Assembly: GCA_035578155.1 (NCBI GenBank)
Contig: JAPWDM010000001.1
Location: forward strand, 172,508,395 to 172,572,394
Length of the DNA: 64,000 nt
Source of the DNA: Brachynemurus nebulosus
Taxonomy: Eukaryota > Arthropoda > Insecta > Neuroptera > Myrmeleontidae
Reading direction: 5' to 3'
A model generated the notes under the pieces. That model made no database searches. It was given only the letters and a program-made list of their open reading frames with translations, and had not been told where the DNA came from. Shown here piece by piece: positions 35,163 to 49,450 of the stretch (position 1 is the first letter of the stretch; each line of letters opens with the position of its first letter). Both the position numbers and the translations under genes were made by a program.

Positions 35163-38100
35163 TCTTACATTTACTCGAAGGAAAGTCATGACTTTTTTAT
35201 ATGTCGATAGTCAGGGAAAGTTTTGGAAATACGTCATGGAATGTCAGGAAAATTGAAAATTAAATTTCTGTGGGAACCCTGTTCTAGAGCTAAACCATTT
35301 TTATTAGTCTCTAAATGATTTTCACTATTTGTAAAAAAAAAATATTTGCTTCATTATTAAGTATTATTATTTTAATAAAACGACAAAAAACTATTCACAC
35401 ATTAATCAGAGATGTGGCGAAACTTGAAGTATGTAATCATTTTAAACGTTTATTTCTAACACGTGTTTAAGAGTGATAGTTATGTATTATAGTTTTTATT
35501 TAAATTACAAATGAACACAAAAATATAAATCCTCAGTGTTTTTCATTATTTTGTTCAAATATATAGGTATAGATAAAATTAAATTTATTTAAATGCATCT
35601 GTTGTATCTCGTATTGTTATTTGTTAGAAGAAAGTGTTTTTTTATTTATTAACTTGTTAGTAATAGTTATTGACATTGTTGTTATCACAGTTCTTATAAA
35701 TAATATTAATATTAATAATAATAATAAAAAACTAATCTATTCCTACATATCTATCGTTAAAAGAAAGCACCTTATTGTTCTATTGTTAACATACTTTTCA
35801 AATTGACCTGAAAATAGGCAATTAATCCGTGGTATAAGTGTGTTGGCTTAAGTGCATGTTTTAGAGGAGGTCAAATCATTCACTACTTGTAAAAGTATAC
35901 CTTTTCCCTTTTTTTGGTAAATGATGGTGAAAAGTGACAATTAGTTTTGTTTCTACAGCAAATTCAGATTTATACGTTTGAGTTACAGTTCAGTTTAAAT
36001 GCAATAATTTCAAATGTTGAATTTATATTGGAATTTTGCTCTAAGAACATTTTAGATTATTTAAGAATTGAATTTAAGAAAGAGAACTGTGTAGGCTCGA
36101 CCAAATGTAATGCAAGGTGGTAATGGGGTAGGCAGCGGGATTTGGACAAAAAATGATCGAATTTTGCATTAAGTAATTTGCGGATGACCCCTTATCGAGG
36201 CTGTAAGCTTAAGTAAGACCCTTTTCCTGAGTTATAGGCGTTGACAAATTTTAAGATAAGTTGACAGACTAATAAACATTTAAGAAACCAACATTGTTCA
36301 AAAGACTAAAACATAAAACCAGAGACAGTGTAAGGAGTAGACAAAGTGGGTGACTAACTATAGCCTAGCGCGTTTGGGGGCCTCGAATGTGTAAGAAAGC
36401 TGGCAGAACTTAATTGAGAGTGTTGTCCGTTGTTCAGTTGTCTTTTTTCTTTTTTTTTTTTTTTGCTCATGACCGTACTTTTAGGAAGGCTTTTTTGAAA
36501 AATCATGGGAAGATGGGCCTCGTAAAAATGATTAAGACTGTTTTTTTTTAATTATCATCTAATTTTTAAGGGAGATATTTCAAAAACAAAATTAAAGGGG
36601 ACCTCACTCGCCACTTTAGTCTTGCATCGCCTCTGCGTAAAACACAAGTAGGAATTCTAATTTTTTCATTATCTTTCGAGCTAGACTCGAAAAAAAATTT
36701 TATTAAATTTTGAAACACCAGCATTATGGGCGCAAGCTAAAAAGAACTTTTTTATCTACATTTGCATTTATCTTTGTCTATCATATTAATAAATAGAAGT
36801 TTACTCACTCACTCACTCATATAAAAACATAATTATAATATAGCAAACCTGAGTTGACAATAAGGGCAATAAAATTTTACAAGTCAGTTTTACACTGGAA
36901 CAAAATATTTAGTGAATATAGTTACACATCATTTTTAAAGTTCCTACTTGAGTACATGTAAGTAAAATAAAAAAGTATGTAGAAAATCATAATTTTGTAC
37001 TTTCCCATATTTTTTTTTCATAAAACTGAGTGCGTAAACTCGAACATGAAACTTATATCAAATTTCAGTATAGGTGAAATAATTGTAATATGCAGATAAT
37101 TTATATAAGTAATAAACCTAATAATAAAATTGAGTTGCTGGTATGAATGGATGTTGGAGGTTTTTTTTTCTTTATATTGTGGTTTTCGATATGATAATGT
37201 GATCGATTAGCAAAAATAAAATGCGGTATGTGTTGTCAGGCATTACATTGTTCTTAACTGCTCTAAAATTACAGTCACTACGGTAACTGTTTGCTACGAT
37301 TTTGTATTTTGATTTTTCAGTTTATATTAAACTATATTTCGATTTAAATGTGCTATTTATTCTGTCATAATTCTACTTACCTTTAAGCTACATTTTTTAA
37401 TTCAAATGTAAATATTTAACCAAACATAGAAAAAAATGTATGTTTAATTCCAATAAATCAATTTTTGTTCCTGTTTTGTGTTTATTTTCAAATTTATGGT
37501 TAAATTTTAATTTAAAAATTTTAATTTATGCCACATAAGTGTCAAATAATGTATTGTACAAATTGTATGTATGTGTATAAATTTATTTTATTAATTATTT
37601 CTTATTATCCTCCAAAAATTTGTTTTAAAAACTTGAAACATCAGTTTCTGAACGTATTTCATTTCTGCACGATTTTTTTTTCTTTTTTTGTATGTAAATC
37701 CTACTTTGGAAATAAGGTCAGCTTGACAAAGATGAATTTATCTGATTTGTCATATTCGTTGTCCTTTATTAATAACAGCCAATCATAATTTTTAAAATTT
37801 TAATACCAGTCAACTTTCTTCTCGAAGTTGGTGGATATTACTTGGTTTGGTTGGTAACTATGGAAATCATACAATTTGTGTTCCCCTCACCTCAGTTTCT
37901 GGAGGTCTTTTGAGCTTGCGTCGATAATACCTTATGCTGTCTCTGTTAAATTATATTGCTCGCTACTAAAAGTGAGCAAATCTATCAGTAAAAGTCAAAA
38001 TACCTCTCTCAATAGGAATAGCAGAGCGAAATACTGATATCTTGATGGTTTAACGTAGCTATGTCTGAATTGGTTTAGCTGTTTGTACTGAAATTAGAAA

Positions 38101-38756
38101 CTAAAAATCCTGCAATCTAATTTTAACAATTTATTACCCCGAGTCCCGACCAGTGAAAATTTCATTTATATAAAATCGTGAAGTTTTTAAACAAACAATT
38201 GAAAATCTCTTATTTTAAAAATGACTATATCTTGAGTTCATTAGCTTTCCAATTCTTAAAATAGATTAAACTTCAAAAACGAAAATCGAAATCCATATAA
38301 TCCACACTAAGCATGAATCGACTAATATCCATAGAATATCATATTTCATTAGAAAATGAATCATTTACACATGTAGTAGACATTAAAAACCTTTTACAGA
38401 TTTTACACCACAATAGATCGTACATATGAGGCCCACTCAAATATTGCATCATTCTCCAACAGTTTAGCTGATCTAAATCAAAGATGAAACTTATAAATTA
38501 ATAACTAGAAAAATGTACAATGAACAAAATTTACATTTACATTTAAAAAAAAAAAAAATATATAAAAAGCCATTACAATCATATTATTTGTCAATCATAA
38601 TTTAAATTTTTTTGTTTACACGGTGTTACAGAGAAAGTATAACAAAATGTATCATCGCAGTATGTCTACCTAGAATATTTTTAGAATCAAAAAAGTACTT
38701 CCAAATCGACTAAAAATACAGTACCTAATATCAATTTCAAAAAACAAACAAAAAAT

Positions 38757-39255
38757 CAGGGGCGGCAGTTCATCATTTTTTCAGGTCTGGAATCTGGAAC
38801 TCCCCCACGTCCCCCCCTTTTTTTCAACCTGATTATCTACAATAATATTTCAGTACATAATTCTGAAAAAAATCAATTGTACGCATAAAAATTAAATTTA
38901 AGCGATTAAACTCAAAAAAACAAGAGTGTCACGAATGAAAATCAATGAAATAAGCTATTAGCATACAAATTTGCATAACCAGAAGTAGACAACTGCATTA
39001 TTTACAAAAATTAAACACCAAGCAATCAATTTTCAATCCTACGTACTTCGAGCTACCAAGCAATCGCTTGTGTTTTTTGTTAAATAACAGAAAGTCTGTA
39101 ATATATTAGCAGATAAATCCACTGATATAAATCATAGGTAATAATCGAGGTATATCACTGTATACCTTCACAATCTTCAGGTCTGGAATTCCATACCTAC
39201 TCAGAAGTCAACTCTGGTCGTCTCCAGACTAACCATAGTGGTTCTGCCGCCCCTG
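38757..39255. mobile_element. hAT miniature element, 499 bp, with perfect 8-bp duplication
   Basis: CAGGGGCGGCAGTTCATC at the left pairs with GGTTCTGCCGCCCCTG at the right, and CAAAAAAT flanks both ends exactly (38749-38756 and 39256-39263). CAGGTCTGGAAT occurs near both ends as a direct subterminal repeat. No coding sequence. Confidence 0.88.
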
Positions 39256-39599
39256 CAAAAAATCCGAATTTGTAAAAATGGTTGTGTCGCCTAGATATCT
39301 GTAGACAAAAACAATAGAAAAACTTATTCGACTTAAATATGTGCTCGACTCTACTATGGTGGTAGCGTTAACAATATGTATTTAAATAATTTTCATGAAT
39401 TAAAAAGACAAACATGCTTGTTTGTGTAAAAAAAGGAAAGGGAAAGGAAAAAATACTCCAGTCGCAGCATCATGCATAACATAACGAATTTCCGTTCATA
39501 ATAATTAGTTTTTTCTCGGAAACTAGTTGACAAAGAATAATTGTACAAAAAACTTTTTACATGATTTTTCTCCTTTTTCCAGTGGCGGAAAAAAATGTC

Positions 39600-39739
39600 G
39601 CAAACACTTTTGAATTTGGTAATATAATTTACTTTTTTATGAAAAATGTCCAAAAAACCATGTTTCGGGGAATTTGTAGTTTACAAGGTTTTCATCCAAT
39701 TTCGTAAAAATAAGATGTTTCGTTCTTGAATTATCGTAC

Positions 39740-39742
<3 letters not shown>
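39600..39742 (-). repeat. TA-anchored repeat family B, truncated minus-strand copy
   Basis: On the minus strand, from the TA tract, it reads GTCCGTACGATAATTCAAGA, then ACGAAACATC and TTTTTACGAAATTGGATG, a diverged form of the family B start. The other end of the family is missing. Confidence 0.6.

Positions 39743-39828
<86 letters not shown>
39743..39828. repeat. (TA)n microsatellite, about 85 bp
   Basis: A TA tract adjoining the start of a minus-strand family B copy, the same junction as in the other copies. Confidence 0.95.
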
Positions 39829-39833
<5 letters not shown>

Positions 39834-41025
39834 GTATATAAATATATTGAACAAATTCTCAAACTCAAAACAAATTTCTATCATAGTCTCTGACACAAGC
39901 CGCGTCATGAGAGTGGCTGTAATAGTTAAATTTCCAATTCGGAAATTTGCTAATATACACTTATACAGCAAGGATTACACCCTTTATAATACACCCTGAT
40001 CAGATAGAAATGCAATTATATTTCCCTCTCTTTTTAAATACAAATTCAGAATATACAGGTTGATAACTATGACTTGCGATTTCAATGTGTATAAAATACA
40101 AATGTATATGATAATTATTTGCAATACATTTTAGTGCAACATATTTAATAATTAATTAAAAACTTACAGTTTTATAGAAAATAAATGTATTTCGTATTAA
40201 AAATGCATTTCATATTTGATACATGAAACATCCTGTATACAAATTTATATATTTGTAGTACATTCTTAAAAGGAATAAAAAAAATATTCTTCTTTCTTTC
40301 TTAAAAAGATTACGAAATATGTTTTTTTCTTTCTCGCACGTGTATTATAAAAAGAATCCTTGCTGTATTTTTTTGCCATACTGGTAGTTTTCATTGATTT
40401 CACTTAAAATTTGAAAATTTATGGTGGAAATGCAGAAAAGTAGTAACAATCGATTTTGCCTAATTTTTTATTTAGGTTTCCAAGTTTTGTAAGTTTCCAA
40501 GTATTTAGGAGAAATCCTTGTACCTGGGGACACTTTCGTTTAAAACTTCATAACTTTTGAGTAAAAATTAATGTATGACTTCGAATATTGAAAATTTTCT
40601 AAGAACACAATAACATCTTAAATTATGATACAATATATCACGTTATTCTGTTTCATTTTTACGAAAACTTGCATTGAAAAATCGAGGATATTTGTCCCAA
40701 GGTACAATCACAGCTTGTACCGTGGGACACCAATGGTTATACCTTGGAACAAACTATGCAAGCCATTTTAAGCCATGAAAGCAAAATATACATATATTCT
40801 AAAAATTGTTTGGTTTTACTTGCAATCATTTTCATTATAGAAAAAAAATGACGATTTTAATTTTTGACCATTTTTAACGATTTCTTCAATGACCATTTTT
40901 GACGTTTTCTTCATTGGACTTTAGCCGGGTGACTTTGTTCTTACTTCGCGGCATCTGGATAGATAAAGACATATTGAAAACAAACTTATCTATAAACCTT
41001 TGTAAAAAAAAACAATGCCTTTCAT

Positions 41026-41104
41026 ATTTCATAAATATTAAAATTTATTTTATTTTATTAATATTTGTCAGACTTTTTTTTGTTTTTTTTTTTTTTCTTT
41101 TTTT

Positions 41105-41137
<33 letters not shown>

Positions 41138-41612
41138 TTTTTGATTCTTCACATAAAAAAAAGAAAAATGTTAATCATTCATAAAGATATTTACTAATGT
41201 ACTATGTGATTTTAATAATTGTAAATATGTATACATAGTAATACCTAAGGCGATTATAATTTTATGTTATAAATGTGCATTTTATAAATTCTTTAATTTT
41301 CATTGTGTATATTATATTTTAATTCGATTATGTCAATTAATAACTACTTAGAAATTCTTTGAATTTCTACCAAAGATTATCCTATTGTTTATGATGGTGA
41401 TATTAAGAATAATTTTATAGAGGCTACTCAGAATGCTGAGTCACCTATAAATAGTAGCAAAATATCCAGTAAATATAATCTTATTTTTATTGTTCAGGAA
41501 GAAATTAATCATAAAGTAATGTACGAATTAATTTTTCAGCACTTCCACCGTCGGTTTTTAAAATTTATTGGGCCTATAACCTTTTTAGCTATATAAGTGA
41601 ATTTTTACCAAA

Positions 41613-41687
<75 letters not shown>

Positions 41688-41977
41688 TTGGTGGAAATTT
41701 CGGTTGTCCAAAAATCTTGGATAAGTTCTTCAGCCAAACACGTCCAATGCCAGAAACCTCAAAAAAATGAGTTTCTTGCAAAAATCTTCCAAAATTTAAA
41801 TTTTTTCTTCGATTGCAAAGAGCAGAAATAATCACATAATATGCAAGATGCGTTTTTATTTTATTTATTTAAACTATTATTATGTAAAGCGGGTTTCTGA
41901 GAAATAGTAATTTTTTTAATCGAAAACTCTTTGTTATGTAGGATGCTGCGACAGAAATATTTTTGTTTTCTTTTTTG
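41026..41977 (+). repeat. Recent direct duplication, copy 1 (952 bp)
   Basis: It is nearly identical to 42631-43627, from ATTTCATAAATATTAAAATT to TTTTGTTTTCTTTTTTG. It contains a long T tract (about 41070-41137), unique AT-rich sequence, a (TA)n tract (41616-41682) and a family B end (41683-41960, finishing GGATGCTGCGACAGAAATAT). It lies inside the TTGTACC-box element. It is either a mobile unit that inserted twice or a local segmental duplication. Confidence 0.9.
41616..41682. repeat. (TA)n microsatellite, about 67 bp
   Basis: TA tract inside the first duplicated copy, directly before ATGAAATTTGGTGGAAATTT (family B). Confidence 0.95.
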
Positions 41978-42630
41978 TACCTTGGGACCGTCCCAAGGTA
42001 CAAAAAATTTGCTGTCCCAAGGTACAAATTTTAATTGCATACAATAAAGTGCGGTTATATTTTTTAATTAGAGAAATCCAGTGATATACGTCAAAATAAA
42101 TAGTTACGAATGTGTATAATAACTATTTGTATCTTTAATCATTTACTCACCTCAAAATACTTCTAGTAAAATGATGATTTAAATGGATTACAAAAAAAAA
42201 AACACGGCCAAAATCTCAAAACCTTGTACATAGAACAAACGAGTCAAAATGGCGGACTTCATTGCGTGTGTTTTGAGTATTTGTGTCAAATACTCATTAA
42301 ATGTCACTACTAATCATTTTACAATACATTGATTCTCAAATTGTGGGCTTATCCCGAGGTACAAGGTGTCCTGAGGTACAAGGATCTCCCCTACATCCTC
42401 ATAATGTTCGACCACTGTATTGAATACTAAATTTTACTTGGACACTTGTTTCAGCACATCTTGTACCAAAATCTAAATCATTATTGTCATTAATAAACAT
42501 TAAATATTACAACTAGCCATCAAAATAGATTATTTTTAGAAAATTATCTTAAAGCCATTTGAATGAGTACCTGTCTGTTTGTGTGGTAAAATTAGTCACC
42601 TAAGTATTATTATGCATCTAATTATTATTA

Positions 42631-43627
<997 letters not shown>

Positions 43628-44263
43628 ATACCAAACGCCGCTCATAATTATGTTTACTATGCATTGTCTAAATATTTTGTGTCATTATATATAGTTTGAA
43701 AAGTTATACTGGTTTTGAGAAAAAAATTCTTTCACTCCAAAAAAAGGTTTCCTGCAATAATGGCAAAAAAACCCTACTTCAAAAAGATTATAATATTTAA
43801 AAAAAAAAAAAATTAATTTTAAAAGTAGTATATTATACCTACACCAAAGGTCTAAAGTGTAATTTTTGATCGCAAATGTGAAGTTTGGTACCAAAATGAG
43901 CTATAAAGGCGCGAGAGTTTTCACATACCAAGTATCAATAGAAAGACGTTAGTCCCGTAGCTCAGAGCCGGATTTTATAAGGAAAAACTTGTAAACCGTA
44001 AAAAATTCTAGCATACGTCTTTCCAGAATAACTAAGTCTAAAAATTAAGGTTCCTTTAAGATTTTCCCTAGTATTGGTAATTTTATTGTATGCAGTAAAG
44101 TTAGGGAAAACTTAAGTCTGGAAAACCGAGAAAAATCAGAAAAATTTGATCTTAAGAAAAAGTAGCTACCTACTCTATATCTAACTACTAACTACTAAGG
44201 AACCCTGACTTGATGCATGTACTACACGGTCTTGGTGAATTGGTTTCCCTTATGTACTTTTAG

Positions 44264-45017
<754 letters not shown>

Positions 45018-45020
<3 letters not shown>

Positions 45021-45350
45021 CCGCACGATAACTCTCGAACGGAATGTCCTAGGTTTACGAAATTTGGTGAAAATATTGGAAGTTTCAAACCGTTGGACGA
45101 GTTCGTTAACTAGACACATCGGATGCCAGGAACATGGTTTTTGTTCTTGCAAAAAATTAGTTTTTTTCCAAAATTTCCATTTAATCAACAATTTTTGCGA
45201 AATTTTTTTACACCATTTAAAAGGGGAGGAAAAATTACATAAAAAGATCTTTAAACTATTGTTCTATGTCAACTAGTTTCCGAGAAAAACTAACTTTTAT
45301 AAACGGAAATTCGCTATGTTATGCAGGATGTTGCAACAGGGGTTTTTTGA
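45018..45350 (+). repeat. TA-anchored repeat family B, longest good copy
   Basis: After (TA)n(GT)n comes GTCCGCACGATAACTCTCGA, GTTTCAAACCGTTGGACGAG, TAGACACATCGGATGCCAGG, and the end TTCGCTATGTTATGCAGGAT then GTTGCAACAGGGG. It lies only 140 bp upstream of the RhoGEF-like exon. Confidence 0.8.
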
Positions 45351-45487
45351 TCTTCCTGTTTCATTTCATTGTTTAAACTTCAAAAAATTTACAAAAAAAA
45401 CAACACATACATACATACACTTCACATATTATGTACAAAATAATAATCAACAACAATATGATTACATTTAATTGTATTTTGTTACAG

Positions 45488-45678
45488 CGGAATCGACCAT
45501 AAATTGTATTAATACAACGCATTCAAGCATATCAGCGACATCACCGCAAATCGTATCCACTGCCAACACGCCACGGCCTCGATACTGCGATCCGCAATTG
45601 AGCGCCGTCGATCGAGTCCTCTTAGAAATCGTTGACACAGAAGCTGTTTATGTTACAGATTTACAGGAAGTTATTCAG
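45488..45678 (+). CDS. Coding exon with the start of a RhoGEF (DH) domain, PLEKHG-like
   Basis: A TTGTTACAG acceptor ends at 45487 and a CAG|GTATGT donor follows at 45679. With one base from the previous exon it encodes 64 residues: a Ser/Thr-rich part (STINCINTTHSSISATSPQ), a proline-containing linker, then VDRVLLEIVDTEAVYVTDLQ and EVIQ. The pattern VxRVxxEIxxTExxYVxDLxxV is the first conserved helix of Dbl-homology domains. The preceding 'YCDPQLSAVDRV' context resembles PLEKHG-type exchange factors, which activate Rho GTPases at the membrane and cytoskeleton. The exon ends in phase 0. The remaining DH exons and the PH domain were not found to the right and probably lie beyond 64000, or are short and missed. 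The RhoGEF identity is likely; the PLEKHG subfamily is an inference. Confidence 0.8.
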
Positions 45679-46112
45679 GTATGTTGTATTCGTACATGGC
45701 TTACGTACATATGTTATCATTATCTTTCATGTACAAGCATCACATAATATTACATATGTGTTTTCTACTGCATTACTGCCATATGATAATCATTTAATAA
45801 ATTTGCATTTTTTTTCTTATTTTTTGAAAATAAATTTAAATAAAAAAAAGTTTTAATTAAGTAATAAATATGAAACAGGTTTTGTCATCTCTTTTCTTTT
45901 TGTTGGGTTTGTTCGTACCTTAAACGTTGCTTCTTTAACGTACTACCAGATGGTAGTATATCATTATTTTTAACTTATTTGTCAATAAGTATGTAACCTA
46001 TTTTACCGAAAATTTATTAACGTTGCAGTAACATCAAAACTGTGCTCCAAAAAAATAGTGGAAAGTTTTTGTACGATTTTAAAAATAATTATTAATATTT
46101 GGTACAAGTACC

Positions 46113-46508
46113 CAGGGCCGGATCTAGGGGGGGCAGCGGGGGCACGTGCCCCCCTGGATGATTTTAGGGGCGCCAAAAACGTAATTTGAGGGGCGCGAAA
46201 ATGGTGAAAATTTTTGAAGTGAGGAGCAAAAAAAAAATTAAGGTTGACAGTTATAATTTATGATAGGGTCAATGGTCCTGGAGCAAGTGATGAGCAAAAA
46301 AAAAAAAAAAAACGTGAATAGTAACAATTTATGATAAGGTTAAAGTGAATTTGTAAGTAAGTGATGACCAAAAAAGAAAAAGGTCAATGGTGCCGATTTA
46401 TGGTAGGGTCCAGGTGACTTTTTTTGTATCCAGGTGAAAATTTTTTTGCTGCGAGGGGCGCCAACAGGAAAATTTGCCCCCCTCCTTATAACTCTAGGTC
46501 CGGCCCTG
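46113..46508. mobile_element. hAT-like element with CAGGGCCGGATCTAGG ends, 396 bp
   Basis: CAGGGCCGGATCTAGGGGGG is mirrored by CTCTAGGTCCGGCCCTG. AAGTACC occurs just outside both ends (46106-46112 and 46512-46518), with two extra bases (CT) at the right, suggesting an imperfect 8-bp duplication. The inside repeats 'AGTGATGASCAAAAAAR' and 'TTTATGATAGGGTC' three times as degenerate 60-70 bp units. The very GC-rich left end contrasts with the AT-rich core. Confidence 0.75.
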
Positions 46509-46669
46509 CTGAAGTACCAATACAGTAATTTTCGAAAATTCCTGAAATTTTTGTTTTTAATTTGAGGTTATGTTAGTTCAGTTAGGCTTTCAGTTCTGTT
46601 CTTTCTTCTACTTTTTGATACAACAAAAATGTCTTTTTCCCACAACTTGGCCCACCGAAAAGTTCTTAA

Positions 46670-46825
46670 CACTTTCATTGCCGATCACGCGATATCGCGT
46701 GATACGACTACCTTACTATATGGTCAGTGCCAATCACGCGATATCGTGTCACAAATATAAGAACCTACTTATTTAACATAAAATATTTAGTCATCTCACA
46801 AAGTCTATATTTTTAGCTTGGCAAT
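46670..46825 (+). mobile_element. piggyBac-like MITE, copy 1 (right end damaged)
   Basis: TTAA (46666-46669) precedes CACTTTCATTGCCG. The body contains ATCACGCGATATCGCGTGAT, a perfect 20-bp palindrome, and a second partly decayed copy (ATCACGCGATATCGTGTCAC). It runs parallel to 51096-51251 up to TTTTTAGCTTGGCAAT, where the right inverted end has been lost. Confidence 0.75.
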
Positions 46826-47903
46826 TTTTTCAAAACATCACTAGTAAGAAAGTTTCCCATATGGTGCGAACCTTATGAAAGACACTATATACTCCCCAAA
46901 ATATAGATAACGAACCAAAAACTGGACTCTACTTGGGTCATTTTTCCATTTTCCCTCCTAAAACTGACAAACAAAAAAAAACGAAAAAATCTTACAGCCT
47001 GAAACTATGAATCTTATTTCCTTTTTAGCAAGACACCCGTGACACTCTTTATGACGTTTGTTGGCGCCTGTGGGCGTCGCGGCGCTCACTTTGGGAATCC
47101 TTGCGGGTTAAGCTATTATACTCAAACAATATTATTTCTGTTTTCTAATTTTCATAGTTTATGAAAACAGACAACGAAGTGGGATTAAGAAATTAGATTC
47201 TCACAACAATTGTATAGATTTGCAATTATGATTTTTATAATATTTTCGAAACTCTCCAATTGAAAACGTTTCAGAATTACTATTTGACATGCAAAAACTT
47301 AGTAACTCGATTAATTAGGAAATGTATTACAATGATTAAATCATTAAAAATAATTAATAACATATAAATTTCGTTAATAAATAATTAACATAAAATTATT
47401 TATTCGATTTCATTTAGAATCAATTTAATTTATATTTCAATAAAATTATCCGTTTTTAATTTCACATAATCACGCAAAATTGTGTAGGTGAACAAAATAA
47501 ATAAATGTAAACTTGTTCCGAAAAAAAATTTAATTTATATTTTTATTTTTTTGTTGAAATTAAAAATACGATTCCAGTTTTTTTTTATGTATGTAAGTAT
47601 TTTGATTACTAGCCCGAATCTATGTGTAAATCTGTGTTTATGTGGAATCTTTATTTATATCGTTTGATACGAAATACCGTTGATTTTTATGTTGTGCATC
47701 TTACACAGAGACAGACCGAACTCGTAGTTTTTCGTACGTCTGTTTATGTATAATATAGGTATGAGACATAAAATTCTTTAAAATGATGCAATATGGGGAA
47801 TGCTAAATTTATTTTTAGAATGACGACTAATTAGTTAATGGAATAGTTTTTGCACGAACAGGAACGTACTGATTAATTTTATAATTTCTAATCAGTTTTT
47901 TAA

Positions 47904-48808
47904 CCCTAGAATCATACGTTGGTCTACGAGTCATGTTAATCATACATCAGCGTCGTTTTGACGAATGGACTTTTTACGGGGAGTTTTAGAGTTTATTTAC
48001 AAAAAACATTTTTTTTACATAACAATACTACAAAAGCGAACAAAATATTTAAAAAAAATTGGATTTGTAAAATTTTAATCTTTTTATCAAAGCATATTTT
48101 CATTATAAAAATTAAAAAATAGATAAATACATCAATTGTATCATAAAACATCTCTTTCAAGTAATTAATTTATGAAGTATTATGAGTCGGTGGACATGTG
48201 TGACTTTACAGAATGTGAAATTTCTCAGTCATAAATATTCCTATAGATATGTATAGTTATTTCCCCATTAGGCACATTTGTAAATTTTCTAAAATTTGTT
48301 AGTAATTTTTCGAATAAGATCTCAAAAAATAATAAAAATTAAAATATTTTCCACAAAATAAATTGTTAACCTTTTATTAAGTCACTTTAAACGGATTCTT
48401 TAGTTTTCGATTCAATATATTAAAACTTCAGTATTATGTCGTCTCTATAAGTCAAACAGCTGTAATAAATAATCTTTCACATTATCATAATCATTGAATA
48501 AATTAATTACCTATAACATCGATATCTTTAATAAATTTTAGAAAAATTAGGAAAACTTTTATATGTGGAGTACAAAATCTTTGAAAAAAAATATAGGTTA
48601 ATCATACATCGTCGTCTTTTTGACGCACACTATTTCAGTATAAAAAAAACGACAATAGTTATAAACAAAATTTGTACGTCTTATGTGTTATAATAACAAA
48701 TAAATTAGATAACAGAAGTTTCACAGCAAGCAGGAAACGACAAGTTGTAGTATTGGTGCAGGTAGAGAAGTTCGTTCGTCGTTTTGACGAGTACGTATGA
48801 TTCTAGGG
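47904..48808. mobile_element. piggyBac-family non-autonomous element, 905 bp
   Basis: TTAA (47900-47903) followed by CCCTAGAATCATACG, and CGTATGATTCTAGGG followed by TTAA (48809-48812). The CCCTAGAA start with a TTAA target is the hallmark of the piggyBac superfamily. The motif GTCGTTTTGACGA and close variants occur at about 47950, 48610 and 48778 near AATCATACATC words, likely subterminal binding sites. The interior lacks a transposase. Confidence 0.88.
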
Positions 48809-48964
48809 TTAACAAGAGATGTTCATAGGATTGTTCGATGTTTGGTTCATATAGAAGTTTGTTTCAATACTTTCTTTAACAAGTGGGTATAACTTTAATT
48901 TAATGGCTGTTGTCGTTTTCTGGTTCGCCACCGAACACTATCGGAGCACCTAACGTTCCAATAT

Positions 48965-49392
48965 GGAAAGGACCCCGCACAAATCTTATGGAAATTTGGT
49001 CCCGGTTAATTTCTTCGAAACTTTGGGAAATAATAGTTCTTGACCTGTAGAACAAATGTATCCGTAGGCGCAAAGCTCAATAATGGACAGATTTTCAGAT
49101 ATATGTAGTTAAATATACGTATACTGTCAATGTAAAATTGATCACCTATCAAATGGTGTCGACAATCGATTCTACTTTTTTGCAAGTTTTTTGCCGATAC
49201 GATTTGATAGGTGATCGATTTTACATTGACAGTATACGTATATTTAACTATATATATCTCAAAATCTGTCCATTATTGAGCTTTGCGCCTACGGAGACTT
49301 TTGTTCTACAGGTCAAGAAATATTATTTCCCAAAGTTTCGAAGAAATTAACCGGGACCAAATTTCCATAAGATTTGTGCGAGGTCCTTTACC
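48965..49392. mobile_element. 428-bp snap-back (foldback) element
   Basis: Arms of 190 and 191 bp (48965-49154 and 49202-49392) are near-perfect inverted copies around a 47-base spacer (GGTGTCGACAATCGATTCTA and onward). Arm landmarks are CTTATGGAAATTTGGTCCCG, GCGCAAAGCTCAATAATGGA and CAGTATACGTATATTTAACT (right arm). Only a few substitutions separate the arms. No coding capacity, no tRNA-like part, and no clear target duplication. Confidence 0.85.
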
Positions 49393-49450
49393 AAAAAAAT
49401 AGACAGTATTTTATATAACAACAGAAAATATTGGTTGACAATTTCACAAG

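Larger units (their letters stand above)
34479..35281. mobile_element. hAT-like element with CAGGGTTCCCACAGA ends, containing two foldbacks
   Basis: The left end CAGGGTCCCACAGACTTGGA and the right end (CAGGGTTCCCACAGAAATTT on the minus strand) are inverted. The inside is built from AAAGTCAGGGAAA- and GTCATGGAAA-type words. A matching 8-bp duplication was not found (ATAGTTCCA left, TTCTAGAG right). Two independent foldback MITEs are inserted at 34749-34913 and 34985-35162. No coding sequence. Confidence 0.6.
40508..42391. mobile_element. Element with TTGTACCTTGGGAC boxes, interrupted by a 952-bp insertion
   Basis: The left end GGAGAAATCCTTGTACCTGG then GGACAC is mirrored at the right by GTGTCCTGAGGTACAAGGAT then CTCCCC. 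Variants of the box TTGTACCTTGGGAC or its inverse occur at about 40517, 40692, 40715, 40740, 41978, 41994, 42014, 42358 and 42370. The left group (40508-40755) and right group (41978-42391) are separated by the 952-bp repeat at 41026-41977. I infer a DNA transposon with subterminal repeats. The superfamily and target duplication are not resolved. Confidence 0.6.

Noticed and set aside
40899..41144. Phe-rich open frames here and at 42579
   Set aside because: They come from long T tracts inside the duplicated 950-bp repeat.
46681..46747. GCGATATCGC palindromes as transcription-factor operators
   Set aside because: They lie inside both copies of a piggyBac MITE and so are best explained as element sequence.
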